Of a DNA stretch of 64,000 nucleotides, positions 57,116 through 64,000 are shown piece by piece. Numbering within the stretch: the stretch's first letter is position 1; the number at the start of each line of letters is the position of its first letter. Source of the DNA: Bigelowiella natans CCMP2755. Lineage: Eukaryota > Cercozoa > Chlorarachniophyceae. A model generated the notes under the pieces. It was not told where the DNA came from. It saw nothing but the letters and a program-made list of their open reading frames with translations, and ran no database searches. Position numbers and translations under genes: made by a program. The stretch lies in the NCBI GenBank assembly GCA_000320545.1, contig ADNK01003252.1:1-64000 (forward strand), written 5' to 3'.

Positions 57116-58698
57116 GGGGTGTGAAGCCACCCCAACCACCACCTGAACGTTCGTGGAACAGGTCTGGGGTCCGCATGCAAGCCCTTGGTCAAGCTCTTGC
57201 AAACCACGAATGGCATGAATGCCTTCCCGTCGATGTGACCAACACCATCCTGGCAAAAGCTGGGCGTGCAGTTGGCAAAAAACGCCCCAACAGGAAACCC
57301 TTCGTCCATCACAGTCCTCACGTTGACTCCCTCGGATCACAACTTCGTGAATGCGAGCACCTTGTCTCACAAGGAGACCGTCGACTTGTGCCCATGCCAG
57401 CATGGCTGGTCGCCTTGGACGTGACCTCAACAGATCACTGCGCAATGTCAAGAAGCACAGCACCAACGCTTGCCACCGCAGACTCGAGAGCCTCGATGGA
57501 GACGCAGCCAGCTTCTGGTGCCAGACTCCACTTCGAGAGAAAACTGACTCTGCCCCGATGGCTGTGCGTGTTGATGGCGTCCTTGAGGATGGTGCTGCCT
57601 CCTCCAGGGATGGAGAGCTCACTTCAGGGACCCAGCCTCCACATGGCCCACACCCTTTCTGATGAAATCTGTCCCTTCGCATTCGACACCGACTTCAAAA
57701 GGCAGGTCGAAACAGAACTCACTCACCCAGAGGAGAGCTCAGGACCTTCCCCTCTTGATCACGACTTCGTTTGGGAGGAGACACAATCCCAAATCGCCAA
57801 GTGGAAGCCAAACAAAGCGGCGGGCCCAGATGAGATCCTTCCCATCTTCATCAAATCGGCAGCAACTTGCAGCAAAGACGTTGATGAGTCAACCCTGCCC
57901 ACTGCCCTCACGGCAATGGCCAACGCTGCACTTGACAATTGGCCCCCACGCTGGAGAGAAGGCATCGCAGCTCCTCTCTTTGAGGGAAAGGGATCCAACC
58001 CAGAGTTCACCAACTGCAGAGGCATTGCACTTCTCAATGCCCTCAGCAAGCTGGTGTCTGGTGCTGCAACGACGAGAGTCCACGAATGCCTGGAAAGTGA
58101 CAACCATCTTGCGGACGAACAAGGTGGTTTTCGAAGGAATCGCGGCACTGACTTCCACATCTTTGACCTGCATCAAACACTTTGTCTCTGCAAGGCCCAA
58201 AACCTGGGATCCACAGTTGCTTTCATCGACCTGCGCAAAGCCTGCGATGAAGTTTGGACTCAAGGTCCACGAGCTGAGCTTCCAAGAAGTGGTGTGACGG
58301 GTGAAATGCACAACCTCTTCAAGAGTGTGCTGGCCTCCCAATCACGCAGGGTCAGGTCCCCGATTGATCAATCTCTGAGCCAACCCTTCCGTGTTGACCA
58401 AGGTCTCCCTCAAGGTGCCCCTGAATCACCAGTTCCGTTTGCGTTGTTCATTGACGACCTCATGGAACGACTGAGACAGCGTGGCTGTGGCGTCCAGTTT
58501 GCAAATGCTCGCAGACCAGGACTCTTCTTTGCTGATGACATCGCTTTGGTTGCTGCCACTCCTCTTGACATCAAGCTGGCTCTCGAAGTGACGACTCAAT
58601 GGTGCAGAGGATGGAGACTCAAGGCCAACGGAGACGCACAAGTCTGGCATCGTGATTGTCGGGTCTTCTGTTCTCAAACAGGATTGCTCACGATGTGA
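56707..58698 (+). CDS. LINE reverse transcriptase (ORF2 main frame)
   Basis: A 663-codon frame, ending in TGA at 58,696-58,698. After the end of the endonuclease it contains the RT blocks of non-LTR elements: WKPNKAAGPDEILP (near 57,800), NCRGIALLNALSKLVS, DEQGGFRRNRGTDFHIFDL, STVAFIDLRKACDEVW, DQGLPQGAPESPVPFALF and the active box LFFADDIALVA (near 58,525), with Phe-Ala-Asp-Asp. It has no tyrosine and the DNA has no TA. The catalytic aspartates are intact, so the polymerase could be functional apart from the endonuclease shift and the break at its 3' end. Confidence 0.85.
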   Translation: MNSTHGSSIGNNELAFHTAHWPCAGDTRRREALSAFLMGERIIGARGDSKSNREGENLLQTMSDLGKHHVDLEWNIAMGKHTRVEHIGANGVLQVQLSSPDHTFCTSEAIVRGASTFLSCDTLGSDCKQQVVAFPRWGVKPPQPPPERSWNRSGVRMQALGQALANHEWHECLPVDVTNTILAKAGRAVGKKRPNRKPFVHHSPHVDSLGSQLRECEHLVSQGDRRLVPMPAWLVALDVTSTDHCAMSRSTAPTLATADSRASMETQPASGARLHFERKLTLPRWLCVLMASLRMVLPPPGMESSLQGPSLHMAHTLSDEICPFAFDTDFKRQVETELTHPEESSGPSPLDHDFVWEETQSQIAKWKPNKAAGPDEILPIFIKSAATCSKDVDESTLPTALTAMANAALDNWPPRWREGIAAPLFEGKGSNPEFTNCRGIALLNALSKLVSGAATTRVHECLESDNHLADEQGGFRRNRGTDFHIFDLHQTLCLCKAQNLGSTVAFIDLRKACDEVWTQGPRAELPRSGVTGEMHNLFKSVLASQSRRVRSPIDQSLSQPFRVDQGLPQGAPESPVPFALFIDDLMERLRQRGCGVQFANARRPGLFFADDIALVAATPLDIKLALEVTTQWCRGWRLKANGDAQVWHRDCRVFCSQTGLLTM

Positions 58699-59340
58699 GT
58701 TTGGATGCTGTGGTGAATTGATGCGCTTGGTGAACCAACACCGGTGTCTGGGAATTGCCTTCCTGACCTCCTTGTCGTTTCATGCGCACACCATGGACAC
58801 TGTGAAAGTGGCGAAGCGAGCTTCTGGCAGGCTCAAGTGCAGCTCCGCAAGGCGTTCAGGCCTCCGTCCCAGAACACGGATCCATCTCTGGAATGCTCTC
58901 GTTCGCCCCATCCTCGAACATGGCATGGGACTGATCTCTCCCATTTTGCCTCAATGCCTCAAAAACCAGCTGCAGAGTGTCCAGACACAGTTCCTCAGAG
59001 AGACTCTTCGAGCCCATGCTGGCATGGCCAACCCCTGTGCTTCTTGTTGTCTGAGTGTGGCCAGGAAGACTTGCAGGCTCGTTGGGACAAGTCTCTCATG
59101 AGCCTCCTGAGTGGGACACGTCAGCAACCTGATGAATCCACGACAAAGGATCTTTTGCACCTCTCCCTGGATCAGGCTGATGCTCTGCGCTCAAGTTGGG
59201 GTCACAACACTGGGTCTGTTCTTCACCGCATCACTGCCTGTGGCCAATCTGCCTGTGGCTTGGACACGTCAGTCAACTTGGACCAGACCCATCCAAAACT
59301 GGTTGATCTTGACCTCAATCGAAGAGTCAGGGCAATGATT
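58652..59340 (+). pseudogene. LINE ORF2 C-terminal part in other frames
   Basis: After the stop at 58,698 the polymerase continues in the frame 58,652-59,101 (RCLGIAFLTSLSFHAHTM; GLRPRTRIHLWNALVRPILE, the typical post-RT region), then in the frame to 59,403 (ESTTKDLLHLSLDQADALRS). Two frameshifts therefore break the 3' third. Confidence 0.65.
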
Positions 59341-59349
59341 TGGAACCTT

Positions 59350-59555
59350 CACGTGATGAATTTTTTCATCACGTGGTGTTTCATTGTGATCAATGTGCGA
59401 TGATTCCAATTCATCAACAACGATGTTCATCACGTGATGACATCATCGTTGCACAATGGTGAAACAATGACATTGAAATCATCACGTGATGATGAACATC
59501 ATCACGTGATGGAAAAATCATCACGTGATGAATTTGAGCCATCATTGCGCAATGA
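59350..59555. repeat. Cluster of TCACGTGA palindromes
   Basis: Six TCACGTG cores in 200 bp, including the hairpin CACGTGATGAA/TTCATCACGTG near 59,351-59,375, and one ATTGCGCAAT. Probably the subterminal region of the CACTA element; CACGTG is also the core of E/G-box sites. Confidence 0.75.
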
Positions 59556-59576
59556 GTTTTGGACCACAGTGGAACA

Positions 59577-60827
59577 TCAATCTTGTGGAACCATGCACGC
59601 GTCAAACACGTTGGAACTCAAGACCACATCGTGTCCAGACGAATGCACGACTTCAGGTGACATCAACGGCGCTCTGCGTGCCACGGAATGCCTCATGCCT
59701 GCCCACTCCCCTGTCGCTGGCGACCCTCTTGGTTGCAAATTGACATTGACAGACAACGTGTTCGGGTCAGAAGTCGCAGTTTGCGAAAGGACTTTCACTT
59801 TCATCGCGTGTTGCCCAACCTCGTCCTTGCGATTGGATGCCTGCCAAGATGCAATCTTTGACACCTGCGCAACCATTGGTTTCAAAGGTCTTGGTGTCCC
59901 ATCAGCGCGCAGCCCGTTGTCATGCAAAGTCACAACAAACGTGTGGTCACGCACTGCGTCCTTTCTTTTGGTTGCAAACTTCGAGTTGACTGTGGTGCTC
60001 TCAAGCTTGATGCTGTCGCCCGTGCGAAACACTGAAGACTCATCGTCCACAAGACCTGATGACGTTCGCACATTGCAGTCTTCAGGTGTGCTTCCATCGA
60101 TTCGAAGTGCTTCTGTGAGCTTGAGCTTCTCTGCTGCTGTCATGGTTTTGTTGGGGTCTTGCACTCGCCGTCTGCTCTCCACCACCCACCAATTGCAATG
60201 TTCGGTGACGTCAGCTCGCTTGGTCACTTTGGGGTGCATCGACTGCCTCCACATCGCATGCCCGTTGCTCAATGCTGACATCGACCTTTGTTCAACGGCA
60301 GAAGCGTTTCTCACACTGCGCACCATGCGTTCTGACCACGCAGCCCAAGAACCTTTTGCAGGGCCCCATTTCACCACGTGCTCGGGCATGTGAATGAACA
60401 CATGAGTTGTGATTGTTGCCAGGTGGCTGGGGTGGGTCGCCTCGAACTCGAGAACTGCATTTCTCATTCCTCTTTTCAGTGCATCAAGCTCTGACACGCG
60501 GAAGGAGTCTTCCAAACATCTGCTGATGCAACGTGGCAGCCTGTTGGTCACTCTTGCGTGTCGTCTTGGCACTGTTGCATCGACAGCCAATTCGCATGGC
60601 CCTGAACGCGCCATGCGCACATGGTCAATCACACGTCTTCCCTGTCTTGACTCAGTCATTCCAGGATGCAATTCTTTTTCCTCCTGCTTCGAAACGCTGA
60701 CCCCGTGCTTGTTCTGGAATGGAGACTTGGGATTGTGTGTCCATGTCGCGTGCAGAATCCGGACTTCTGGGACTTTGACTGCTTGTTCATTCAGCAGCCA
60801 TGGAAGATTGAGTGGGAACCTGTGCAC
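59577..60827 (-). CDS. CACTA-type transposase C-terminal part (DUF4218-like)
   Basis: A 416-codon frame. Residues about 145-205 (FIHMPEHVVKWGPAKGSW followed by SERMVRSVRNASAVEQ) match the DUF4218 pattern found C-terminal to Transposase_21 in plant and algal En/Spm elements: His-Met/Leu-Pro-Glu, then a Trp-rich spacer and a Lys/Arg-Val-Arg-Asn signature. The rest is unassigned. It has no tyrosine. The matching N-terminal piece lies directly upstream on the same strand (60,918-61,646), so the catalytic middle is missing. Confidence 0.6.
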   Translation of the reverse strand: MHRFPLNLPWLLNEQAVKVPEVRILHATWTHNPKSPFQNKHGVSVSKQEEKELHPGMTESRQGRRVIDHVRMARSGPCELAVDATVPRRHARVTNRLPRCISRCLEDSFRVSELDALKRGMRNAVLEFEATHPSHLATITTHVFIHMPEHVVKWGPAKGSWAAWSERMVRSVRNASAVEQRSMSALSNGHAMWRQSMHPKVTKRADVTEHCNWWVVESRRRVQDPNKTMTAAEKLKLTEALRIDGSTPEDCNVRTSSGLVDDESSVFRTGDSIKLESTTVNSKFATKRKDAVRDHTFVVTLHDNGLRADGTPRPLKPMVAQVSKIASWQASNRKDEVGQHAMKVKVLSQTATSDPNTLSVNVNLQPRGSPATGEWAGMRHSVARRAPLMSPEVVHSSGHDVVLSSNVFDACMVPQD

Positions 60828-60917
60828 TTGTTGCGATCAATCACATCGCATCATTCGATCTGCAACGATTTGGACAATTGTGATTGCCATCGTTGATCAG
60901 TGTTCACTGGCATTTTT

Positions 60918-61646
60918 TCACCCTGCAAAGTTCTTTCGCCAAAAGCCATCGTGGCTTTCGTGCACGGTGTCATCCTCCTCCTCAACGTCCAAGATTTCTG
61001 CCAGTCGCACATGATCTTGTCCACCACCTGCTTGTTGTGCTGGATTTGCTCGCAGCAAGTGTCGGTCATCTGCTTGTTGCACATCCCGGTGGACGACCTC
61101 ATCCTCTCCGCCACTTGACACGCTGGACACTTCACAGTGGTCATCCGATTGTTCGTGGTCATCGTCGACAGAGACAGATTTGGCACCTTCGGATGAGGCG
61201 GCGGAGCAATCAAGTCCATCGTCGTCATCGTTGCCGGTGATGCTTTCATCACCTTCTGACCCGCTCCCACCGTGATTGGATGCACAGATTGATTTGAAAC
61301 TGATCTCCAAGTCCGACCCGAATTTCTTCTCGTGGCGTCTTTGATTGCGCCTGCTCATGACTGATCCTCCCACTGCTCTGCACTGTCTGCACAAGCACAT
61401 TGCTGTTTCCGGCTCAGTTCGCCTCCTCTCAAATTCACGATGAACGAAGGCAGAAGAGACTGCATTGACTCCATTGACGCGCATTTTTTTTTTTTTTTGG
61501 GTGCGTGCCTCAATTTTTCCGGACTTTGCAAAACGGTTCTTCGGATGAAAACAAGCAATGCTGGAATGCGTCTTCTCCCTGCGACACGATGCCAATTTTG
61601 CCGCAGCTGCGAAAACGAGCTTGCGTGTTGCGCTTCCATCACCCAC
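60918..61646 (-). pseudogene. CACTA transposase N-terminus, truncated copy
   Basis: Nearly identical in reverse orientation to the N-terminal half of the frame at 62,366-63,418 (shared RVNGVNAVSSAFVHREFERR, RRNQRRHEKKFGSDLEIS, FWRKNFA). It breaks off at about 60,923, just after FWRKNFA, where the inverted repeat ends. Confidence 0.7.
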
Positions 61647-63041
61647 GAACGAGAGGTGCGGACTTCATTGGCTGCGAGAGCGGACATCATCAGCACGTGC
61701 AGGTGCACACAAACGAGACGGACATCACTGCACTGGCGAGAGGACATCGATGTGATCATGGACCAAGAAAGCAAACAAACTCCAACAAAAGCGTCAAACC
61801 TGGAATCTTGGAAAGACGCATGTGAGCATGCCCCAGCCACAGTGAGCACAACGAACGTTGCACAAGCAATGACAACCTGGAAAACGACTTTGCCCCTTGC
61901 ATCCAAAGCACTTCAACAATTCAATGCAACTGCGGCCTCTTCTTCCACAAGCCACCGTTCTCAGCCGCCTCCAAAGTCAACGAGAAAGTCACTGCACTCG
62001 ATGCTCAGGAGAGTCCAGCTCAGCAGAAAAGACCATCGTGTTTGCAAACACCGAAAACAGTCAGCGGTCTCTGAGTCCATGAAAGATTTTTTGTCTTCTT
62101 CAAGAAGGAAAAAATCAAACGAGAGAAAGGTCATGCTCGCAGTGCTTTCATCAGAGTTTGTTTGCTCTCTTGGTCCATGACCACATCGATGTCCTCTCGC
62201 CAGCATGGTGATGTCCGTCTCGTTTGTGTGCACAGGCCTGCACGTGCTGATGTCCGCTCTCGCAGCCAATGAAGTCCGCACCTCTCGTGCATGGATGATG
62301 GAAGCAACACGTGAGCTCGTTTTCGCAGCGGCAGCAAAATTGGCATCACGTCGCAGGAAGAAGACGTGTTGCTTGTTTTCATCCAAAGAAACGTTTTGCA
62401 AAGTCCGGAAAAATTGACGGTCGACACGCGCCCAAAAAAAAAAAAAATCATGAAAAAATTGCGCGTCAAAAAAAAAAAAATGCGCGTCAATGGAGTCAAT
62501 GCAGTCTCTTCTGCCTTCGTTCATCGTGAATTTGAGAGGAGGCGAACTGAGCCGGAAACAGCAATGTGCTTGTGCAGACAGTGCAGAGCAGTGGGAGGAT
62601 CAGTCATGAGCAGGCGCAATCAAAGACGCCACGAGAAGAAATTCGGGTCGGACTTGGAGATCAGTTTCAAATCAATCTGTGCATCCAATCACGGTGGGAG
62701 CGGGTCAGAAGGTGATGAAAGCATCACCAGCAACAATGACGACGATGGACTTGATTGCCCCGCCGCCTCATCCGAAGATGCCAAGTCTGTCTCTGTCGAC
62801 GATGACCACGAACAATCGGATGACCACTGTGAAGTGTCCAGCGTGTCAAGTGGCGGAGAGGATGAGGTCGTCCACCGGGATGTGCAACAAGCAGATGACC
62901 GACACTTGCTGCGAGCAAATCCAGCACAACAAGCAGGTGGTGGACAAGATCATGTGCGACTGGCAGAAATCTTGGACGTTGAGGAGGAGGATGACACCGC
63001 ACACGAAAGCCACGACAGCTTTTGGCGAAAGAACTTTGCAG
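60923..63041. repeat. Large inverted repeat, arms about 870 bp, spacer about 350 bp
   Basis: Left arm 60,923 to about 61,795; right arm about 62,160-63,041; the spacer is unique. The arms align from CTGCAAAG/CTTTGCAG outward, with a few percent differences and an extra A-run block of about 35 bp in the right arm (near 62,435-62,480). Transcription through it would give a long double-stranded RNA of transposase N-terminal sequence. Confidence 0.85.
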
Positions 63042-63418
63042 CCATGCACGAGACGCCGGATGAAGAGACAGAGTTGATGCAATTGGTGGCAAATTGCAGG
63101 CGCAAGGCGGACACGAAGGAAGAGGTGTTCAATTTCCTCAAGAGCATGTGTGACGCAAGACTCACAAGGAAAGTTGCCCAGAATTTGCTGAAACAATTTG
63201 ACACCTTGCCAAAGAGCAAGGGAGAACGAGAAGTTTGCTCCAATTGGAAGCAGCTCAACAATCTCATCCAGTCTTCTGTCCCTGTGAATCAGCAAGTGGT
63301 GTTTGAACGTGTGCGTGTTTGCATCAAGGATTGCACCGCGTTCAGAGGACCCAACCTCCCAAGGAGAACGTGCCCTCACTGCAATTCCAAAAGGCATTGT
63401 GTGTTCATTGCGCAATGA
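62366..63418 (+). CDS. CACTA transposase N-terminal part
   Basis: A frame ending in TGA. A likely start is the Met at 62,480 (MRVNGVNAVSS). It has an N-terminal Cys pair (CLCRQCRAVGG), an acidic Ser-rich middle (VSVDDDHEQSDDHCEVSS), and near the end VFERVRVCIKDCTAFRGPN then TCPHCNSKRHC. This matches the short conserved block (Cys-X3-Cys ... Cys-Pro-X-Cys) just before the catalytic part of Transposase_21 in En/Spm elements. The frame stops where a GCGC palindrome cluster starts; the catalytic part resumes near 63,640. Confidence 0.6.
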   Translation: MLLVFIQRNVLQSPEKLTVDTRPKKKKIMKKLRVKKKKMRVNGVNAVSSAFVHREFERRRTEPETAMCLCRQCRAVGGSVMSRRNQRRHEKKFGSDLEISFKSICASNHGGSGSEGDESITSNNDDDGLDCPAASSEDAKSVSVDDDHEQSDDHCEVSSVSSGGEDEVVHRDVQQADDRHLLRANPAQQAGGGQDHVRLAEILDVEEEDDTAHESHDSFWRKNFAAMHETPDEETELMQLVANCRRKADTKEEVFNFLKSMCDARLTRKVAQNLLKQFDTLPKSKGEREVCSNWKQLNNLIQSSVPVNQQVVFERVRVCIKDCTAFRGPNLPRRTCPHCNSKRHCVFIAQ

Positions 63419-63580
63419 ATTGTCACTGGCCCTGATGATGTTCACTTCTTGATGATTTTCACTGCGCAATGATGTTCACCTCTTGACAAATTCATTGCGC
63501 ATTGACACTCACCTCTCAATGAATTCATTGCGCAATGACGTTCACCTCTCAATGAATTCATCACGTGATGATGTTCATCT
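63405..63580. repeat. Cluster of ATTGCGCAAT and ATCACGTGAT palindromes
   Basis: Four TGCGCA cores and one TCACGTGA spaced about 35-45 bp, separated by GTTCACCTCTTGA-like phrases. It interrupts the transposase reading between TCPHCNSKRHC and the next block, so it is either an intron, a small insertion or the end of one element. Confidence 0.65.
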
Positions 63581-63639
63581 CTTGGTGATTTTGAATTCCC
63601 AGCCAACACGTTGCAGTGTTTGATGTTTGGCTCTTGGAT

Positions 63640-64000
63640 GCACGTCCTCCACCATCGGTGTCATGACGTCTGCTCCCTTGCGATGTTTCTGCTCATTTCC
63701 GCTTGTGGCATTCGTCAGAAGACCACACTCAGTCAAAGAGAACGTTGAAATTCTCACTTCTTGGTGTGCCAAGCGCGACCAACAACCAACCGTGTTGAAA
63801 GACATGCGCGACGGCCTTCTGTGTCGCAAGCGCTTTTCAGAATCGAAAGATGCACATTGCACTGATTCCAAGTTCAACATCGCCATCAGTCCAGCAGGAG
63901 ACGGTGTCCAGAAATCGTCTCTGACAGACAAATCAGTGTTCCCGATTGCGGCTCGCGTTGAGTCAACAGACACCAGCGTCAAGATGGATGACAACCTGCA
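63640..64000 (+). CDS. CACTA transposase core (Transposase_21-like), partial
   Basis: The plus frame reads FCSFPLVAFVRRPHSVKENV, then a Trp-containing segment, KDMRDGLLCRKRF, SKFNIAISPAGDGVQ and VFPIAARV to the window end. This order (Phe-Pro-Leu block, Lys/Arg-Asp-X2-Asp-Gly, Ser-X2-Gly-Asp-Gly-Val, Trp/Phe-Pro-Ile) fits the start of the Transposase_21 domain of En/Spm elements, with Phe where Tyr is usual. It continues beyond the window. Confidence 0.55.

Larger units (their letters stand above)
55400..59340 (+). mobile_element. LINE (non-LTR retrotransposon), frameshifted
   Basis: A gag-like ORF1, an endonuclease broken by a frameshift, a reverse transcriptase and a connection domain lie in order. 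The left edge is inferred from the sudden drop in TA near 55,400; the right edge from where CACTA-type palindromes start near 59,340. No poly(A) tail or target duplication was recognised. From about 55,730 I found no TA at all. Confidence 0.8.
59340..63600. mobile_element. Rearranged CACTA (En/Spm-like) transposon sequence
   Basis: It contains a DUF4218-type C-terminal piece (minus), two inverted copies of a transposase N-terminus, and clusters of short palindromes at both edges (TCATCACGTGATGA and TCATTGCGCAATGA types at 59,350-59,550 and 63,405-63,580), which resemble the subterminal repeats of CACTA elements. The minus-strand N- and C-terminal pieces are adjacent, so the catalytic core has been deleted from that copy. 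No TA was found anywhere in it. Confidence 0.65.

Noticed and set aside
1..64000. tRNA, rRNA, riboswitch or CRISPR genes
   Set aside because: I saw no cloverleaf with conserved A/B boxes, no rRNA sequence and no spacer-repeat array.

Overview
ORGANISM AND CHARACTER. The window is nuclear DNA of a microbial eukaryote. Host genes have many short exons with GT-AG introns, AT-rich and microsatellite-rich introns, and eukaryotic products (an EF-hand-type PI-phospholipase C, an ADAM-type metalloprotease, coiled-coil proteins). A PEPT-repeat stalk and the co-occurrence of Copia, LINE and CACTA elements would fit a stramenopile-like alga or protist, but I cannot fix the lineage.

LAYOUT. 1-225 (-): end of an OLA1/YchF GTPase. 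About 670-1,800: transposon island 1, holding a solo LTR (914-1390). About 2,281-11,170 (-): a multi-exon PI-PLC gene in microsatellite-laden DNA. 13,265-14,277 (+): terminal exons of one or two small basic proteins. 15,684-21,137 (-): a nine-exon gene for a 1,574-residue membrane ADAM protease with duplicated prodomains, a disintegrin region and a CAP domain. About 21,700-40,070: transposon island 2, where a Copia element (24,065-36,731) is split by a younger, nearly intact Copia element on the opposite strand (27,451-34,118, target duplication ACGGG). 40,623-42,056 (+): a secreted-type esterase with Cys-rich repeats. About 42,250-43,840: island 3. About 44,480-55,150 (-): many exons of a coiled-coil protein or proteins. 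About 55,400-64,000: island 4, with a LINE and CACTA (En/Spm-like) sequence that includes a large inverted repeat.

MAIN DISCOVERY CANDIDATE. The islands almost completely lack the dinucleotide TA, while surrounding host DNA is full of it. Reading line by line I found no TA at all from about 55,730 to 64,000. In the non-coding parts of islands 2 and 3 the few remaining TAs lie almost only in CTAG. As a result proteins of three unrelated transposon classes (Copia, LINE, CACTA) contain essentially no tyrosine, avoid TAA/TAG stops, and carry Phe or Trp in the Y-x-D-D box of reverse transcriptase. The host genes between the islands have normal tyrosine. This is the opposite of fungal RIP and suggests a TA- or UA-directed mutational or defence pressure that these elements have adapted to.

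SECOND SIGNAL. The LTRs of the younger Copia family carry a 160-bp, perfectly 10-bp-phased array of alternating TTC/GAA pentamers (heat-shock elements, about 32 half-sites), far longer than an ordinary HSF site. This suggests stress-controlled transposition. A roughly 870-bp-armed inverted repeat of the CACTA transposase N-terminus could yield hairpin RNA.
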